Part shown: in pieces, positions 16,957-25,925 of the stretch
How the letters are laid out: each line of letters opens with the position of its first letter
Position numbering within the stretch: position 1 is the stretch's first letter
Assembly (NCBI GenBank): GCA_043808235.1
Contig: JAZDFC010000057.1
Coordinates: 62,001-126,000 of the forward strand
Length of the DNA: 64,000 bases
Source: JAZDFC01 sp043808235
Lineage (GTDB): Bacteria; Bacteroidota; Ignavibacteria; Ignavibacteriales; Melioribacteraceae
Direction of reading: 5' to 3'
Program-made: the position numbers and the translations under genes
Notes under the pieces: model-generated
What the model was told of the DNA's origin: nothing
Databases searched by the model: none
The model's input: the letters and a program-made list of their open reading frames with translations, nothing else

Positions 16957-18180
16957 ATGCTAAAAATTAAACTCCATTGGCAAATTTTAATTGCTTTAGT
17001 ACTTTCGGTTTTGTACGGGTTGTTTCTCCCGGAATATGTGTCCTACGTTTCATGGCTCGGTAATATTTTCTTGCGGGCATTAAGTATGATTATGGTTCCG
17101 TTAATTCTTAGCTCGATTGTTTCCGGGATTACAAGTATTGGTACGGGCCATTCGCTTGGAAGGATTGGATTGAAAACTTTTACCTATTACATATCCACAA
17201 GCCTGTTTGCTATTTTAACAGGGCTGCTGCTCATCAATATTCTGCAGCCGGGTGTTGGCGCCGATCTTGGATTTTCACACACCGTTGATGGATTGGACGC
17301 TGCGAGTGACTCATTCGGGGATACACTTATAAATATAATACCGAAAAATATTTTTGAAGCGTTTTCTCAAGGACAGATGCTTTCAATAATCTTCTTTGCC
17401 CTGCTGTTCGGATATTTTATTACTAAAACGGAAGATAAATACCGGCTGTTTTTAACGGACTTCTTTAATTCATCATTCGAAGTAATGATGAAGGTAACTT
17501 TGTTCGTAATTAAATTTACGCCTCTCGGGATTTTTGGAATTGTTACGAAGGTTGTCGTCGAACAAACCGGCGATACAAACGCCCTGCTCGATATTTTAAA
17601 ACGACTCGGTATTTATATGATAACAGTGTTTGCCGGTTTAGCAATTCATGGAATTATAACTCTCCCGTTGATCTTGCGATTTGTTGGAAAAGTTAATCCA
17701 ATCAAACATCTCAAAGCAGTATCAATTCCTTTGTTAACTGCATTTTCCACTTCTTCTTCAAATGCTACTTTACCGCTAACAATGGAAGCGGTTGAGATTA
17801 ATGATGGTGTTTCAAATAAAATTATGAGTTTTACTCTGCCTCTGGGTGCAACCATTAATATGGATGGCACCGCATTATATGAATGTGTTGCCGCGATGTT
17901 TATTGCACAAGCCTACGGAGTGGAACTTTCTTTTATTCAGCAGATGATTGTAGTTATCACAGCTTTACTTGCTTCAATTGGAGCTGCCGGAATTCCCATG
18001 GCGGGATTAGTCATGATTAGCATCGTGCTTTCTGCTGTCGGTTTGCCTTTGGAAGGGGTAGGACTAATTCTGGCAGTGGATAGAATTTTGGATATGTGCC
18101 GCACTACAATAAATGTTTGGAGCGATACATGCGGGGCAGTTGTAATTGCAAAATCGGAAGGCGAGGAATTAAAAGTGTAA
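16957..18180 (+). CDS. Dicarboxylate/amino acid:cation symporter (DAACS family)
   Basis: A 407-residue inner-membrane transporter like GltP/DctA, taking up glutamate, aspartate or C4-dicarboxylates with Na+ or H+. About eight transmembrane helices and two re-entrant loops are expected. The signatures are the serine-rich TAFSTSSSNATLPLTMEA and LPLGATINMDGTALYE, and the substrate-binding DRILDMCRTTINVWSD near the C-terminus. It starts 12 bp after hemW behind AAAGGAAAA and is probably cotranscribed with it. The actual substrate is not predictable. Confidence 0.92.
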   Translation: MLKIKLHWQILIALVLSVLYGLFLPEYVSYVSWLGNIFLRALSMIMVPLILSSIVSGITSIGTGHSLGRIGLKTFTYYISTSLFAILTGLLLINILQPGVGADLGFSHTVDGLDAASDSFGDTLINIIPKNIFEAFSQGQMLSIIFFALLFGYFITKTEDKYRLFLTDFFNSSFEVMMKVTLFVIKFTPLGIFGIVTKVVVEQTGDTNALLDILKRLGIYMITVFAGLAIHGIITLPLILRFVGKVNPIKHLKAVSIPLLTAFSTSSSNATLPLTMEAVEINDGVSNKIMSFTLPLGATINMDGTALYECVAAMFIAQAYGVELSFIQQMIVVITALLASIGAAGIPMAGLVMISIVLSAVGLPLEGVGLILAVDRILDMCRTTINVWSDTCGAVVIAKSEGEELKV

Positions 18181-18334
18181 TTCAACTTTTTCTATCGATT
18201 TTGAAATAAATTCATAATGTGACTATTTTACTTTTACCCAAAACCGGATACGGCACCCGGGATTTCCAATCTTTAATCCTTTGAACGGACGTTATTTTTA
18301 ACTAATTTTGAGCCCAAATTTTTTCGGAGAAATG

Positions 18335-19210
18335 ATGATTTACAGCATGACGGGTTACGGTAAAGGAACCGTCATCGAAGGCGATACGATTGTAGAAGCC
18401 GAGATAAAAAGTTTAAACAGCAGATTTCTTGATCTTTCGATTAGACTCCCGCGCACAATTTCCGATAAGGAATATGAAGTTAGAGAGTTGATAAAGAAGA
18501 AATTGACGAGAGGTAAAGTAAACCTTTTCGTTTCGGTTAAGAAAAATGCCAACGGGCAAAAGATGGAATATTTTGATCTTAGCGGTATTAAAGAGGCCAT
18601 CAAAATTTTAAAAGGCGTGAAGAAAGAAACCAAACTCAAGGGTAAAATCAGTCTTGATAACGTGCTTGCATTCCAGCAGTTGTATTCCATAGAACCAATC
18701 CTCGATCCTGTTAAAGAATATGATATGAGTATAAATGCCATCAACTTAGCGCTTGAGCAGTTTTTGAATATGCGAACTAAAGAAGGCGAGGAACTAAAAA
18801 AAGATTTGGACAGCAGAGTTAATAATATCAAGAATATCGTTTTGATTATTGAGCAAGGTAGTGAGAAAGATAGAAACGATTACTTCGCAAAATTAATTGA
18901 ACGCGCCAAGCAACTAATGAGCAGCATTGGTGAATATGATGACCGTTTGAAACTTGAACTCGCGTTAATTGCGGAAAGATACGATACCACTGAAGAATGT
19001 GTTCGACTCAAAAGCCATATAAAATTATTTGAATCAATATTAAAAGACGGAAACGAAGCCGGCCGGCGGTTAAACTTTTTGATCCAGGAAATGAACCGTG
19101 AAGCAAATACGATAAATAGTAAATCTATTTCATCGGAAATTTCGCATCTCGGTATTACGATAAAAGAAGACCTGGAGAAAATCAGAGAGCAAATACAAAA
19201 TATCGAGTAG
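18335..19210 (+). CDS. YicC/YloC family endoribonuclease
   Basis: A 291-residue protein starting MIYSMTGYGKG, the family's invariant N-terminus. I chose ATG 18335, 4 bases after GGAGA, and adjacent ATG 18332 is possible; a TTG 27 bp upstream adds unconserved residues. The middle is helical, and the C-terminus has GRRLNFLIQEMNREANTINSKS, the conserved YicC block. Family members in E. coli and B. subtilis have been reported as endoribonucleases. The ATG of gmk directly abuts the stop, giving the common yicC-gmk-rpoZ order. Confidence 0.93.
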   Translation: MIYSMTGYGKGTVIEGDTIVEAEIKSLNSRFLDLSIRLPRTISDKEYEVRELIKKKLTRGKVNLFVSVKKNANGQKMEYFDLSGIKEAIKILKGVKKETKLKGKISLDNVLAFQQLYSIEPILDPVKEYDMSINAINLALEQFLNMRTKEGEELKKDLDSRVNNIKNIVLIIEQGSEKDRNDYFAKLIERAKQLMSSIGEYDDRLKLELALIAERYDTTEECVRLKSHIKLFESILKDGNEAGRRLNFLIQEMNREANTINSKSISSEISHLGITIKEDLEKIREQIQNIE

Positions 19211-19780
19211 ATGTTGATAAAGAAAGGAAAACTTTTTGTATTCTCAGCGCCGAGCGGTGCAGGTAAAACGACAATCGTAAGAGATGTTCTTAAATCATTT
19301 CCCGAATTAGTTTTTTCGATTTCAGCTACAACGCGGAAAAAAAGAGAAAACGAAATTGAAGGCGTTCATTATTTTTTTATAAGTGAAGAAGAATTCAAAA
19401 AGAAAATTGAAGCCGATGAATTTGTTGAATGGGAAAGATTTTACGATTATTATTACGGCACGTTAAAATGTTTTATTGATGAAAATATATCAAACGGTAA
19501 ATCGGTGGTGTTTGAAGTTGACGTTAAAGGCGGCGTCAGCATCAAAGAAAAGTATAATGAAGCTGTAACAATTTATATTATGCCTCCGGGAATTGAAGCA
19601 TTGAAAGAACGGTTGATAAACAGAAAAACCGAAAATGAAGAAGATTTTGGAAAAAGAATAAAACGAGCCGAAATGGAATTATCTTATAAAGATAAGTTTG
19701 ATCATGTAATTGTAAATGAAGATCTTGAAACAGCAAAAAAAGAAGTAAAAGAATTAGTAAATAAATTAATTAAGGAGTGA
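19211..19780 (+). CDS. gmk: Guanylate kinase
   Basis: A 189-residue kinase making GDP from GMP and ATP. The P-loop is SAPSGAGKTT (13-22), the GMP-binding part includes SATTRKKRENEIEGVHYFF, and FEVDVKGGVSIK follows. Length is typical. It abuts yicC and overlaps the first possible codons of rpoZ, so translation is probably coupled. Confidence 0.96.
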   Translation: MLIKKGKLFVFSAPSGAGKTTIVRDVLKSFPELVFSISATTRKKRENEIEGVHYFFISEEEFKKKIEADEFVEWERFYDYYYGTLKCFIDENISNGKSVVFEVDVKGGVSIKEKYNEAVTIYIMPPGIEALKERLINRKTENEEDFGKRIKRAEMELSYKDKFDHVIVNEDLETAKKEVKELVNKLIKE

Positions 19781-19785
19781 TAGAA

Positions 19786-20076
19786 ATGGAAATCCATCCT
19801 ATTGAATTGGAGAAAGTGGAAAAGTATGCGTCGAACGTGTATGAAGCCGTTATAGTAGCAGCTAAAAGAGCTAAGATGATAAATGAAAATAATAAATTGG
19901 AATTCAACACAATCCTAAGTACAATGACTGGAAGCGATGACGACGAATTCGAAGAGAAAGGGAATCCGGATCAGTTAAAATTATCGCTCGATTTTGAAAA
20001 AAGACCGAAAGCTCACATAACGGCACTGAAAGAACTTTTAGAAGGCAAAATCGAATATCGATTTAAGGAAGTTTAG
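19786..20076 (+). CDS. rpoZ: RNA polymerase omega subunit-like protein
   Basis: A 96-residue protein with the omega-type core NVYEAVIVAAKRAKMIN (N followed by AKRA), which contacts the beta-prime subunit. AAGGAG at 19772-19777 sits 8 bases before ATG 19786, so I reject an upstream GTG at 19777 that overlaps the ribosome binding site. The C-terminal half (KPKAHITALKELLEGKIEY-like) is the Bacteroidota/Chlorobi style. It is third in the yicC-gmk-rpoZ operon and is followed by a terminator. Confidence 0.85.
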   Translation: MEIHPIELEKVEKYASNVYEAVIVAAKRAKMINENNKLEFNTILSTMTGSDDDEFEEKGNPDQLKLSLDFEKRPKAHITALKELLEGKIEYRFKEV

Positions 20077-20106
20077 ACAACTCTTTTTTTCGAAAAAAGA
20101 AAATTA

Positions 20107-20136
20107 AAAAGCGGAAGATGCGTTTTCCGCTTTTTT
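20107..20136 (+). terminator. Rho-independent terminator of yicC-gmk-rpoZ
   Basis: AAAAGCGGAA pairs with TTCCGCTTTT around an 8-nt loop, and six T residues run on. Confidence 0.85.
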
Positions 20137-20266
20137 AATTTGAGGCTGAATGGATGTAACATTGATGACGCAAAATTTCGGCAAATGTTGTATATTGAAA
20201 GCAGTAACAGTTTAGTAATAGATCGTTTCAGTCGTCTTCTTTGAATTAAATTACAAACAAAATAGT

Positions 20267-21022
20267 ATGGATGAACTAAAAAAAATATTATCCGAATCGA
20301 TCAAAGATCAACAAGAAATTTTTGGAGATGATTTGTTCGAAAATTTAAACTCACCGGTTTCAAAACACAATAAAGAAGTCAATGAAGAAAAGTTTATTGT
20401 TGCCGAGCGGACTGAGGTTGAGTACGGTAATAATTTGTTTTTGGAGAATTGGCAGAAAGCTGAAAACGCGAATGATCTCGATAAGATGATTAACACATGC
20501 ACAAGATGTAACCTTGGTAAAACAAGAACCAAATTTGTTTTTGGATCGGGAAATACCAATGCTGATATCATGCTGATTGGTGAAGCACCCGGCGCGGATG
20601 AGGATTTACAAGGCGAAGCGTTTGTCGGTCGTGCCGGTAAATTGTTAAATGATATTTTAAAAGCGATAGAACTTGATAGAAGCAAAGTATTTATTGCAAA
20701 TGTTTTGAAATGCCGCCCGCCGAATAATCGCGATCCGCTCCCGGGCGAAGTTGAAACATGTATCCCGTATCTTCATAAACAGATAGAACTAATAAATCCG
20801 AAAATTATGCTTTGCCTTGGCAGAGTAGCTGCAAACGAATTATTAAGTAAAAAATTAACGCTTGGAAAGTTACGCGAAGATATTTATGAATTTAATGGGA
20901 TAAAAGTAATGGTTACTTTTCACCCGGCTGCGCTGCTTCGAAACCCGAATTGGAAAAGAGATTGCTGGGAGGATGTAAAAAAATTCAAAAAACTTTACGA
21001 GGAATTAGCAGGAAAATTATAA
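20267..21022 (+). CDS. Uracil-DNA glycosylase, family 4 (Fe-S type)
   Basis: A 251-residue enzyme that removes uracil from DNA. Four cysteines for a 4Fe-4S cluster are seen (C78 and C81 in CTRC, C149 in KCRPP, C165). Motif GEAPGADED (105-113) is the family 4 catalytic loop, and FHPAALLR is the DNA-binding loop. An N-terminal extension of about 70 acidic residues is poorly conserved. The dnaB gene starts immediately after the stop, so repair and replication genes are cotranscribed. Confidence 0.93.
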   Translation: MDELKKILSESIKDQQEIFGDDLFENLNSPVSKHNKEVNEEKFIVAERTEVEYGNNLFLENWQKAENANDLDKMINTCTRCNLGKTRTKFVFGSGNTNADIMLIGEAPGADEDLQGEAFVGRAGKLLNDILKAIELDRSKVFIANVLKCRPPNNRDPLPGEVETCIPYLHKQIELINPKIMLCLGRVAANELLSKKLTLGKLREDIYEFNGIKVMVTFHPAALLRNPNWKRDCWEDVKKFKKLYEELAGKL

Positions 21023-22459
21023 ATGGCAAAAAGGATCAGTACCAAATCCGAAGTTGATATTCTCAAAACATCATCTAGAAAACCCCCGGCGGCTCCCGAA
21101 GTAGAAATGGAAGTAATTGGTGCAATGCTGATTGAACACGATGCTGTTCCCAAGGCGCTCGAAATTCTTAAACCAGAATGTTTTTATGAGACGAAACATA
21201 GATTGATTTTCGAATCTATGATTTCCTTATTCGAGTCCGATGAACCGATAGATACAATTTCGGTTTATGAGGAATTGAGAAAGCGAGGTAAGGTTGAGGA
21301 AACCGGTGGCGCCGCCTATTTAAGTAAACTTACTCAGGATATTACTTCAGCAGCAAATATCGAGTATCACTCGCGGGTTGTTTTAGAAAAATGGATTCTT
21401 CGATCGTTAATTTCCACATCGATGGAAATTGCAAATTCTGCATATCAGGGTTCGGAGGATGTATTCGATTTACTCGATACTGCGGAATCAAAAATTTTCC
21501 AGATTACCGAAGAGAGTTTGAAGGAAAGTTATAAATCAATGGAGACCGCTGTTAAAGAAGCCATTGAGCATATCGAAGCCATTCACAATAAAAATATTTC
21601 TTCATTCTCCGTTCCAACCGGATTTCTTCAATTAGATGATTTGCTGGGTGGATTCCAAAAATCGGATTTAATCATAATTGCTGCCAGACCATCCATGGGG
21701 AAAACAGCGTTCGCGTTATCTGCTGCACGGAATGCTGCTGTCGATCATAAAGTGCCTATTGCAATTTTCAGTCTTGAAATGGCGACGATACAATTGGTAA
21801 CGAGATTAATTTGTGCCGAAGCTCGTATCAATGCGCATTCGGTTCGTACAGGAAAATTTAAAGCTGAAGAAGGCCCGCGAATTAGTAGAACAGCGCACAA
21901 ACTCAGTAGCGCTCCGATTTATATCGACGATACTCCTGCACAGACAGTTTTGGAGATAAGAGCCAAAGCGCGCCGGTTGAAAGCTGAAAAAAATATCGGG
22001 ATGATAATTATCGATTACCTTCAACTTATGTCTTCGAGTGCAAAAACTGAAAGTCGTGAAAGAGAAATTTCACAGATATCACGCTCTTTAAAAGCCCTTG
22101 CAAAGGAATTAAATATTCCGGTGATAGCGCTTTCGCAGCTAAATAGAGCTGTGGAACAACGCCAGGATAAACGACCTCAACTCTCAGATTTACGTGAATC
22201 AGGTTCCATTGAGCAAGATGCCGACGTTGTATTATTCCTTTATCGCGCTGAAGCATATGGAATTTTAACTGATGGCGATGGCAATTCTACAGAGGGTCTT
22301 GCTGAAGTAATTGTTGGTAAACAGCGAAATGGTCCTACGGGCGAAGCGCCTATGCAATTTATTAAGGAATATGCACGGTTCGAAAATCGTGAATTCATTC
22401 ATGCTCAGTTGCCGTCGGCTTCGATACCGGCGGAATTGGAAGAAGAAACTCCATTTTAA
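21023..22459 (+). CDS. dnaB: Replicative DNA helicase DnaB
   Basis: A 478-residue hexameric helicase that unwinds the replication fork. The N-terminal domain (30-130) has the usual PPAAPEVEMEVIGAML start, the RecA-like domain has Walker A ARPSMGKTAF near 220-229, Walker B MIIIDYLQLM, and the C-terminal SDLRESGSIEQDADVVLFLYR. Length is normal and no intein is seen. It is directly behind the UDG gene and two bases ahead of the DUF1460 gene. Confidence 0.97.
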   Translation: MAKRISTKSEVDILKTSSRKPPAAPEVEMEVIGAMLIEHDAVPKALEILKPECFYETKHRLIFESMISLFESDEPIDTISVYEELRKRGKVEETGGAAYLSKLTQDITSAANIEYHSRVVLEKWILRSLISTSMEIANSAYQGSEDVFDLLDTAESKIFQITEESLKESYKSMETAVKEAIEHIEAIHNKNISSFSVPTGFLQLDDLLGGFQKSDLIIIAARPSMGKTAFALSAARNAAVDHKVPIAIFSLEMATIQLVTRLICAEARINAHSVRTGKFKAEEGPRISRTAHKLSSAPIYIDDTPAQTVLEIRAKARRLKAEKNIGMIIIDYLQLMSSSAKTESREREISQISRSLKALAKELNIPVIALSQLNRAVEQRQDKRPQLSDLRESGSIEQDADVVLFLYRAEAYGILTDGDGNSTEGLAEVIVGKQRNGPTGEAPMQFIKEYARFENREFIHAQLPSASIPAELEEETPF

Positions 22460-22461
22460 TC

Positions 22462-23304
22462 ATGAAAAAATTTTTGGTCATATACTTTTTTCTTGTAAGC
22501 TTTTGCCCGGCGCAAATCTTTTTTACGGATAAAGATGTTCACGTCTGCAACTCAACTTTTAGATTTGCATACGACAGGCAACTCTCACAAAAACCGATCA
22601 ACGAGATAATTGTTGAGATCGGGAAAAGTTTCATCGGTAAGGAATATATCGCCTCATATCTTGAAAGAGGGGATAAAGAACAGTTGGTTGTCACACTTAA
22701 TAGTTTCGATTGCTATACTTTCCTGGAAGCCTCACTTGTATTTGCAAGATGTATAAAAAGAGGTGATACGACATTCGATGATTATACTCGTGAATTAGAA
22801 AACATCCGTTATCGCGGCGGTATGCTAAAAGATTATCCATCGCGGCTGCATTACTTTTCCGATTGGATTTTCGAAATGGATAAAAGAAACATTTGCATAA
22901 ATGTAACTAAAGAAATCGGAGGCGAGCCGCTAAGCAAGAAAATTAATTTCATGAGTAAGAACACTTCTTATTATAAACAGTTGGTTGAAAATCCCGGCTA
23001 CATCGAGCAGATAAAGATTATCGAGGATATGATTAGTTCGAGAGAGTATTATTACATTCCAAAGAATACTATTGCCGATGTTGAAGATAAAATTATGAGC
23101 GGCGATATTATTGGAATTACCACAAATATCGACGGTCTCGATATCGCGCATACGGGAATTGCTATTCGAATGGACGACGGCAGAATTCATCTTCTTCACG
23201 CTTCAACATCAGGCAAAAAAGTACAAATCTCCTCCGAAACTTTAGCAGATTATCTCAAGAAAAATAAAAAGCAAACGGGGATAATGATTGTAAGACCATT
23301 ATAA
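22462..23304 (+). CDS. DUF1460 exported protein, NlpC/P60-like amidase
   Basis: A 280-residue protein with a signal peptide (MKKFLVIYFFLVSFCPAQ). DUF1460 is a papain-like fold related to cell-wall amidases. The putative nucleophile is the Cys in NSFDCYTFLEASLVF (about residue 84), with a later His in LDIAHTGIAIR and a final LLHAS. Likely work is on peptidoglycan or its fragments in the periplasm. It starts 2 bp after dnaB and is followed by a palindromic repeat, so it is probably the last gene of that unit. Confidence 0.85.
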   Translation: MKKFLVIYFFLVSFCPAQIFFTDKDVHVCNSTFRFAYDRQLSQKPINEIIVEIGKSFIGKEYIASYLERGDKEQLVVTLNSFDCYTFLEASLVFARCIKRGDTTFDDYTRELENIRYRGGMLKDYPSRLHYFSDWIFEMDKRNICINVTKEIGGEPLSKKINFMSKNTSYYKQLVENPGYIEQIKIIEDMISSREYYYIPKNTIADVEDKIMSGDIIGITTNIDGLDIAHTGIAIRMDDGRIHLLHASTSGKKVQISSETLADYLKKNKKQTGIMIVRPL

Positions 23305-23370
23305 ATCTTTGTGTCTTAGTGCCTTTGTGGCAAAAATATTCAGCCACCAAGTCACAAAGGCACTAAGGAA
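23305..23370. repeat. Intergenic inverted repeat
   Basis: CTTAGTGCCTTTGTG (23315-23329) pairs perfectly with CACAAAGGCACTAAG (23353-23367) around a 23-nt loop. The word family (CTTTGTG, CACAAAG, CCACCAAG) reappears at 52395-52466. It is not followed by a T run, so a terminator role is less likely. Confidence 0.65.
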
Positions 23371-23458
23371 AAGATATTGAAATAATAATTTATATTTACA
23401 AAAAAACTGCTGCACTTAAAAGATGCTTATCTTTACAAAAACAAGAATAGCATAGTAA

Positions 23459-24340
23459 ATGAAAATCCTTATCACCGGCGGAAGCGGATTACTCGGACAA
23501 TATCTCAATATTGAGTTATCAAAAAAACATGAACTGCTTACTTTATTTAATGAAAATCCGGGTAACTGTGTTCACTTTCGTTCGCATCAAATTGATATCA
23601 CCGATTTCAATTCACTTTCCGAAATATTCAATTCATTCAAACCTGATAGTGTAATTCATACTGCCGCTGTCTCAAATGCGCAAAAAGCCGATGAACTTCC
23701 CAAAGATGTTGTTCACAAAATAAATGTTCAAGCAACAAAAAGAATTGCAGAACTCTGTAACAGCATCTCAGCAAAATTGATTTATACTTCTACCGATCTT
23801 GTTTACGATGGAAACTCGGGCTCGCTACTAAATGAAACATCACCGCTAAATCCAATCTCATTATACGCTGGGACGAAACTTGAAGCTGAGTCGGCGATTC
23901 AAAACACTTTTGATAATTTTATAATACTTCGCACCGCATTATTATTCGGGAGAGGATTGACTCATTCGAAAAATCATTTTCAAGAAATGCTGAGCAAATT
24001 GAAAAACAATCAGCCGGTGAAATTATTTACAGATCAATACCGGACACCACTCGCACTGCATGAAGCGGCAAGAATTATTTCCGAATTGGTCGATAAAAAT
24101 ATCGAGGGCGAGTTAATAAATTTTGGAGGCAGAGAGAAAGTGTCGCGTTATGAACTTGGTGAAATACTTTGTGAAGAAGGTGGATTCGAAAAGTCCCTCT
24201 TGATAAGATCTGAAATGAAGGATTTAGCCGGTATTTATCCGGTAGCAGATGTTTCAATGAACATAGATAAGTTAAAATCGTTTGGAACTGAGCCGAAAGG
24301 TATACGTCAAACAATTAAAGAAATTTTAATGAATCGTTGA
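23459..24340 (+). CDS. RmlD-like NAD(P)-dependent sugar-nucleotide reductase
   Basis: A 293-residue extended short-chain dehydrogenase. The Rossmann motif is ITGGSGLLGQYL at the N-terminus, DSVIHTAAVSNAQKAD follows, and the active site is YTSTDLVYDG with YAGTKLEAE (Tyr-x3-Lys). It fits the RmlD substrate-binding family, which includes dTDP-4-dehydrorhamnose reductase. No rmlA, rmlB or rmlC is in the window, so the substrate is not established. Confidence 0.8.
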   Translation: MKILITGGSGLLGQYLNIELSKKHELLTLFNENPGNCVHFRSHQIDITDFNSLSEIFNSFKPDSVIHTAAVSNAQKADELPKDVVHKINVQATKRIAELCNSISAKLIYTSTDLVYDGNSGSLLNETSPLNPISLYAGTKLEAESAIQNTFDNFIILRTALLFGRGLTHSKNHFQEMLSKLKNNQPVKLFTDQYRTPLALHEAARIISELVDKNIEGELINFGGREKVSRYELGEILCEEGGFEKSLLIRSEMKDLAGIYPVADVSMNIDKLKSFGTEPKGIRQTIKEILMNR

Positions 24341-24442
24341 TATTGGTATTTCAAGATCAATAATTGATTTGTATTCACCTTAAGCTATAAAAGTATTGTC
24401 ACTCTGTAAATATTATTTCGCATATAAATTGAAGGTGGTAAT

Positions 24443-25408
24443 ATGATTATCCAGTATATCAATCCATTTTCGCGTGCGTGGAGAAGAATGAAAATCATTC
24501 TTTTCAAACCTTTCGATATTGGGAAATGGTTCGCACTTGGTTTTACTGCATTTCTTGCCGAGCTAATTGATACACCCGGTGGCGGAGGCGGGGGCGGAAA
24601 ATTTAATCTCAAAGACAACGAATTTAATTGGAGCGATATTTATAATTTTCCGGCAGAAGTAATGGAATGGCTGACTGAAAATCCTTTTTGGATGGCTGTG
24701 ATTATTGCCGGAATTGTTGTGGCCATCATATTATATGTCCTCTTTACATGGTTGAGTTCGAGAGGCATGTTCATGTTTCTTGATAATGTTGTACATAACC
24801 GTTCCTTGATTGAGAAACCCTGGCGTGAATATAAAATTCAAGGCAATTCTCTGTTCCTTTGGAGATTAGCTTTCGGAATTATTTCATTTATTATTTTTAT
24901 TGGATTTTTAGTCGCAGCATTTTTTATTGTGTACAATATTTATCTCGATGGTGAGGAAATTGTCTCGCAGTTATTACTAATTCTGGGACTTATGTTCATC
25001 GGTTTTCTTCTGTTCTTAGTTGTTGTTTTTATTTCAATCTTCCTTGAGGACTTTGTCGTTCCAATTATGTACAAATCTGGTGTCTCCGTCAACGATGCAT
25101 GGCGTAAATTTTTAAGTCTGTTTGGGAAACATGTCGGACATTTTATTTTATACGGACTTTTTATAATTGGACTGTACATACTTATTGTGATAGGAGTTGT
25201 TGTTGGTGGATTGCTAACTTGTTGCTGCGGCTTTATTCTCCTCGTTATTCCATATATCGGATCGGTTTTGATGTTGCCGGTTTCAGTAACGTTCCGCGCT
25301 TTCAGTCTTGAATTCCTTGAACAGTTTGGCTATGAGTATAAAATATTCCCGGTTGTCGATGGTGATGTTCCACTCGTAGAGAATTCAAATATTAATCCTG
25401 TTGTTTAA
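24443..25408 (+). CDS. Multi-pass membrane protein of unknown function
   Basis: A 321-residue protein with an amphipathic N-terminal part (QYINPFSRAWRRMKIILFKP), a glycine-rich loop (DTPGGGGGGGKF) and about five or six long hydrophobic helices. One helix has the cysteine cluster LTCCCGFILL. I recognise no catalytic motif. A DUF2752 gene begins 12 bp downstream, suggesting cotranscription of two membrane proteins. Confidence 0.65.
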   Translation: MIIQYINPFSRAWRRMKIILFKPFDIGKWFALGFTAFLAELIDTPGGGGGGGKFNLKDNEFNWSDIYNFPAEVMEWLTENPFWMAVIIAGIVVAIILYVLFTWLSSRGMFMFLDNVVHNRSLIEKPWREYKIQGNSLFLWRLAFGIISFIIFIGFLVAAFFIVYNIYLDGEEIVSQLLLILGLMFIGFLLFLVVVFISIFLEDFVVPIMYKSGVSVNDAWRKFLSLFGKHVGHFILYGLFIIGLYILIVIGVVVGGLLTCCCGFILLVIPYIGSVLMLPVSVTFRAFSLEFLEQFGYEYKIFPVVDGDVPLVENSNINPVV

Positions 25409-25420
25409 ACGGATAATCTG

Positions 25421-25828
25421 ATGAATAAATTAAACGCCGTACCATTATCTAAAGATAAAGTTATTTTACGTATCGCTGGCCTTGCAATAATAACTCTCTT
25501 TTTTGTTGCAGTAAGATTTTATAATCCGTTTCAAACAGAATTGCTGTCATGTCAATTTAAAAATCTAACGGGATATGATTGCCCTACATGCGGTCTATCC
25601 CGTTCGGTTCATTCTTTTGCTACATTTCACTTCGTCGATTCGCTCAGTTATAATCCGCTCGGATTTGTTTTGTTGATTGGATTAATATTCCTTTTTGTAA
25701 AAATTTTGGTGGAATTAATTACACGGAAAGACATTCAATTGAATAGTAAATCTCTTTCCGGAAAACAAATAGGAGCCATTGTATTTGCTATGGTTTTGTT
25801 TAACTGGATCTATAAATTAATTTCTTAG
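25421..25828 (+). CDS. DUF2752 membrane protein
   Basis: A 135-residue protein with about three hydrophobic helices. The DUF2752 signature CPTCGLSRSVH, with the two cysteines, follows the first helix, and YNPLGFVLL comes later. The function of the family is unknown. It probably belongs with the membrane gene just upstream. Confidence 0.82.
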   Translation: MNKLNAVPLSKDKVILRIAGLAIITLFFVAVRFYNPFQTELLSCQFKNLTGYDCPTCGLSRSVHSFATFHFVDSLSYNPLGFVLLIGLIFLFVKILVELITRKDIQLNSKSLSGKQIGAIVFAMVLFNWIYKLIS

Positions 25829-25839
25829 TCTTGATTAAA

Positions 25840-25925
25840 ATTCAAAAAACTTTGCCACTAATTACACGAATTTTCACGAAAAAGCATTCGTATTAATTTG
25901 TGAAACCTGTTTGTCCCCAGGTTGA
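25840..25925. repeat. Degenerate ACGAATTTTCACGAA-type sequence overlapping the gatB 3' end
   Basis: The words CCACTAATTACACGAATTTT and CACGAAAAAGC, then TTGATTCGTGGC further on, suggest a decayed inverted repeat spanning the end of gatB. A tentative call. Confidence 0.3.

Noticed and set aside
18308..18334. TTG start that would extend the YicC protein by nine residues
   Set aside because: The extension is not conserved and GGAGA marks ATG 18335.
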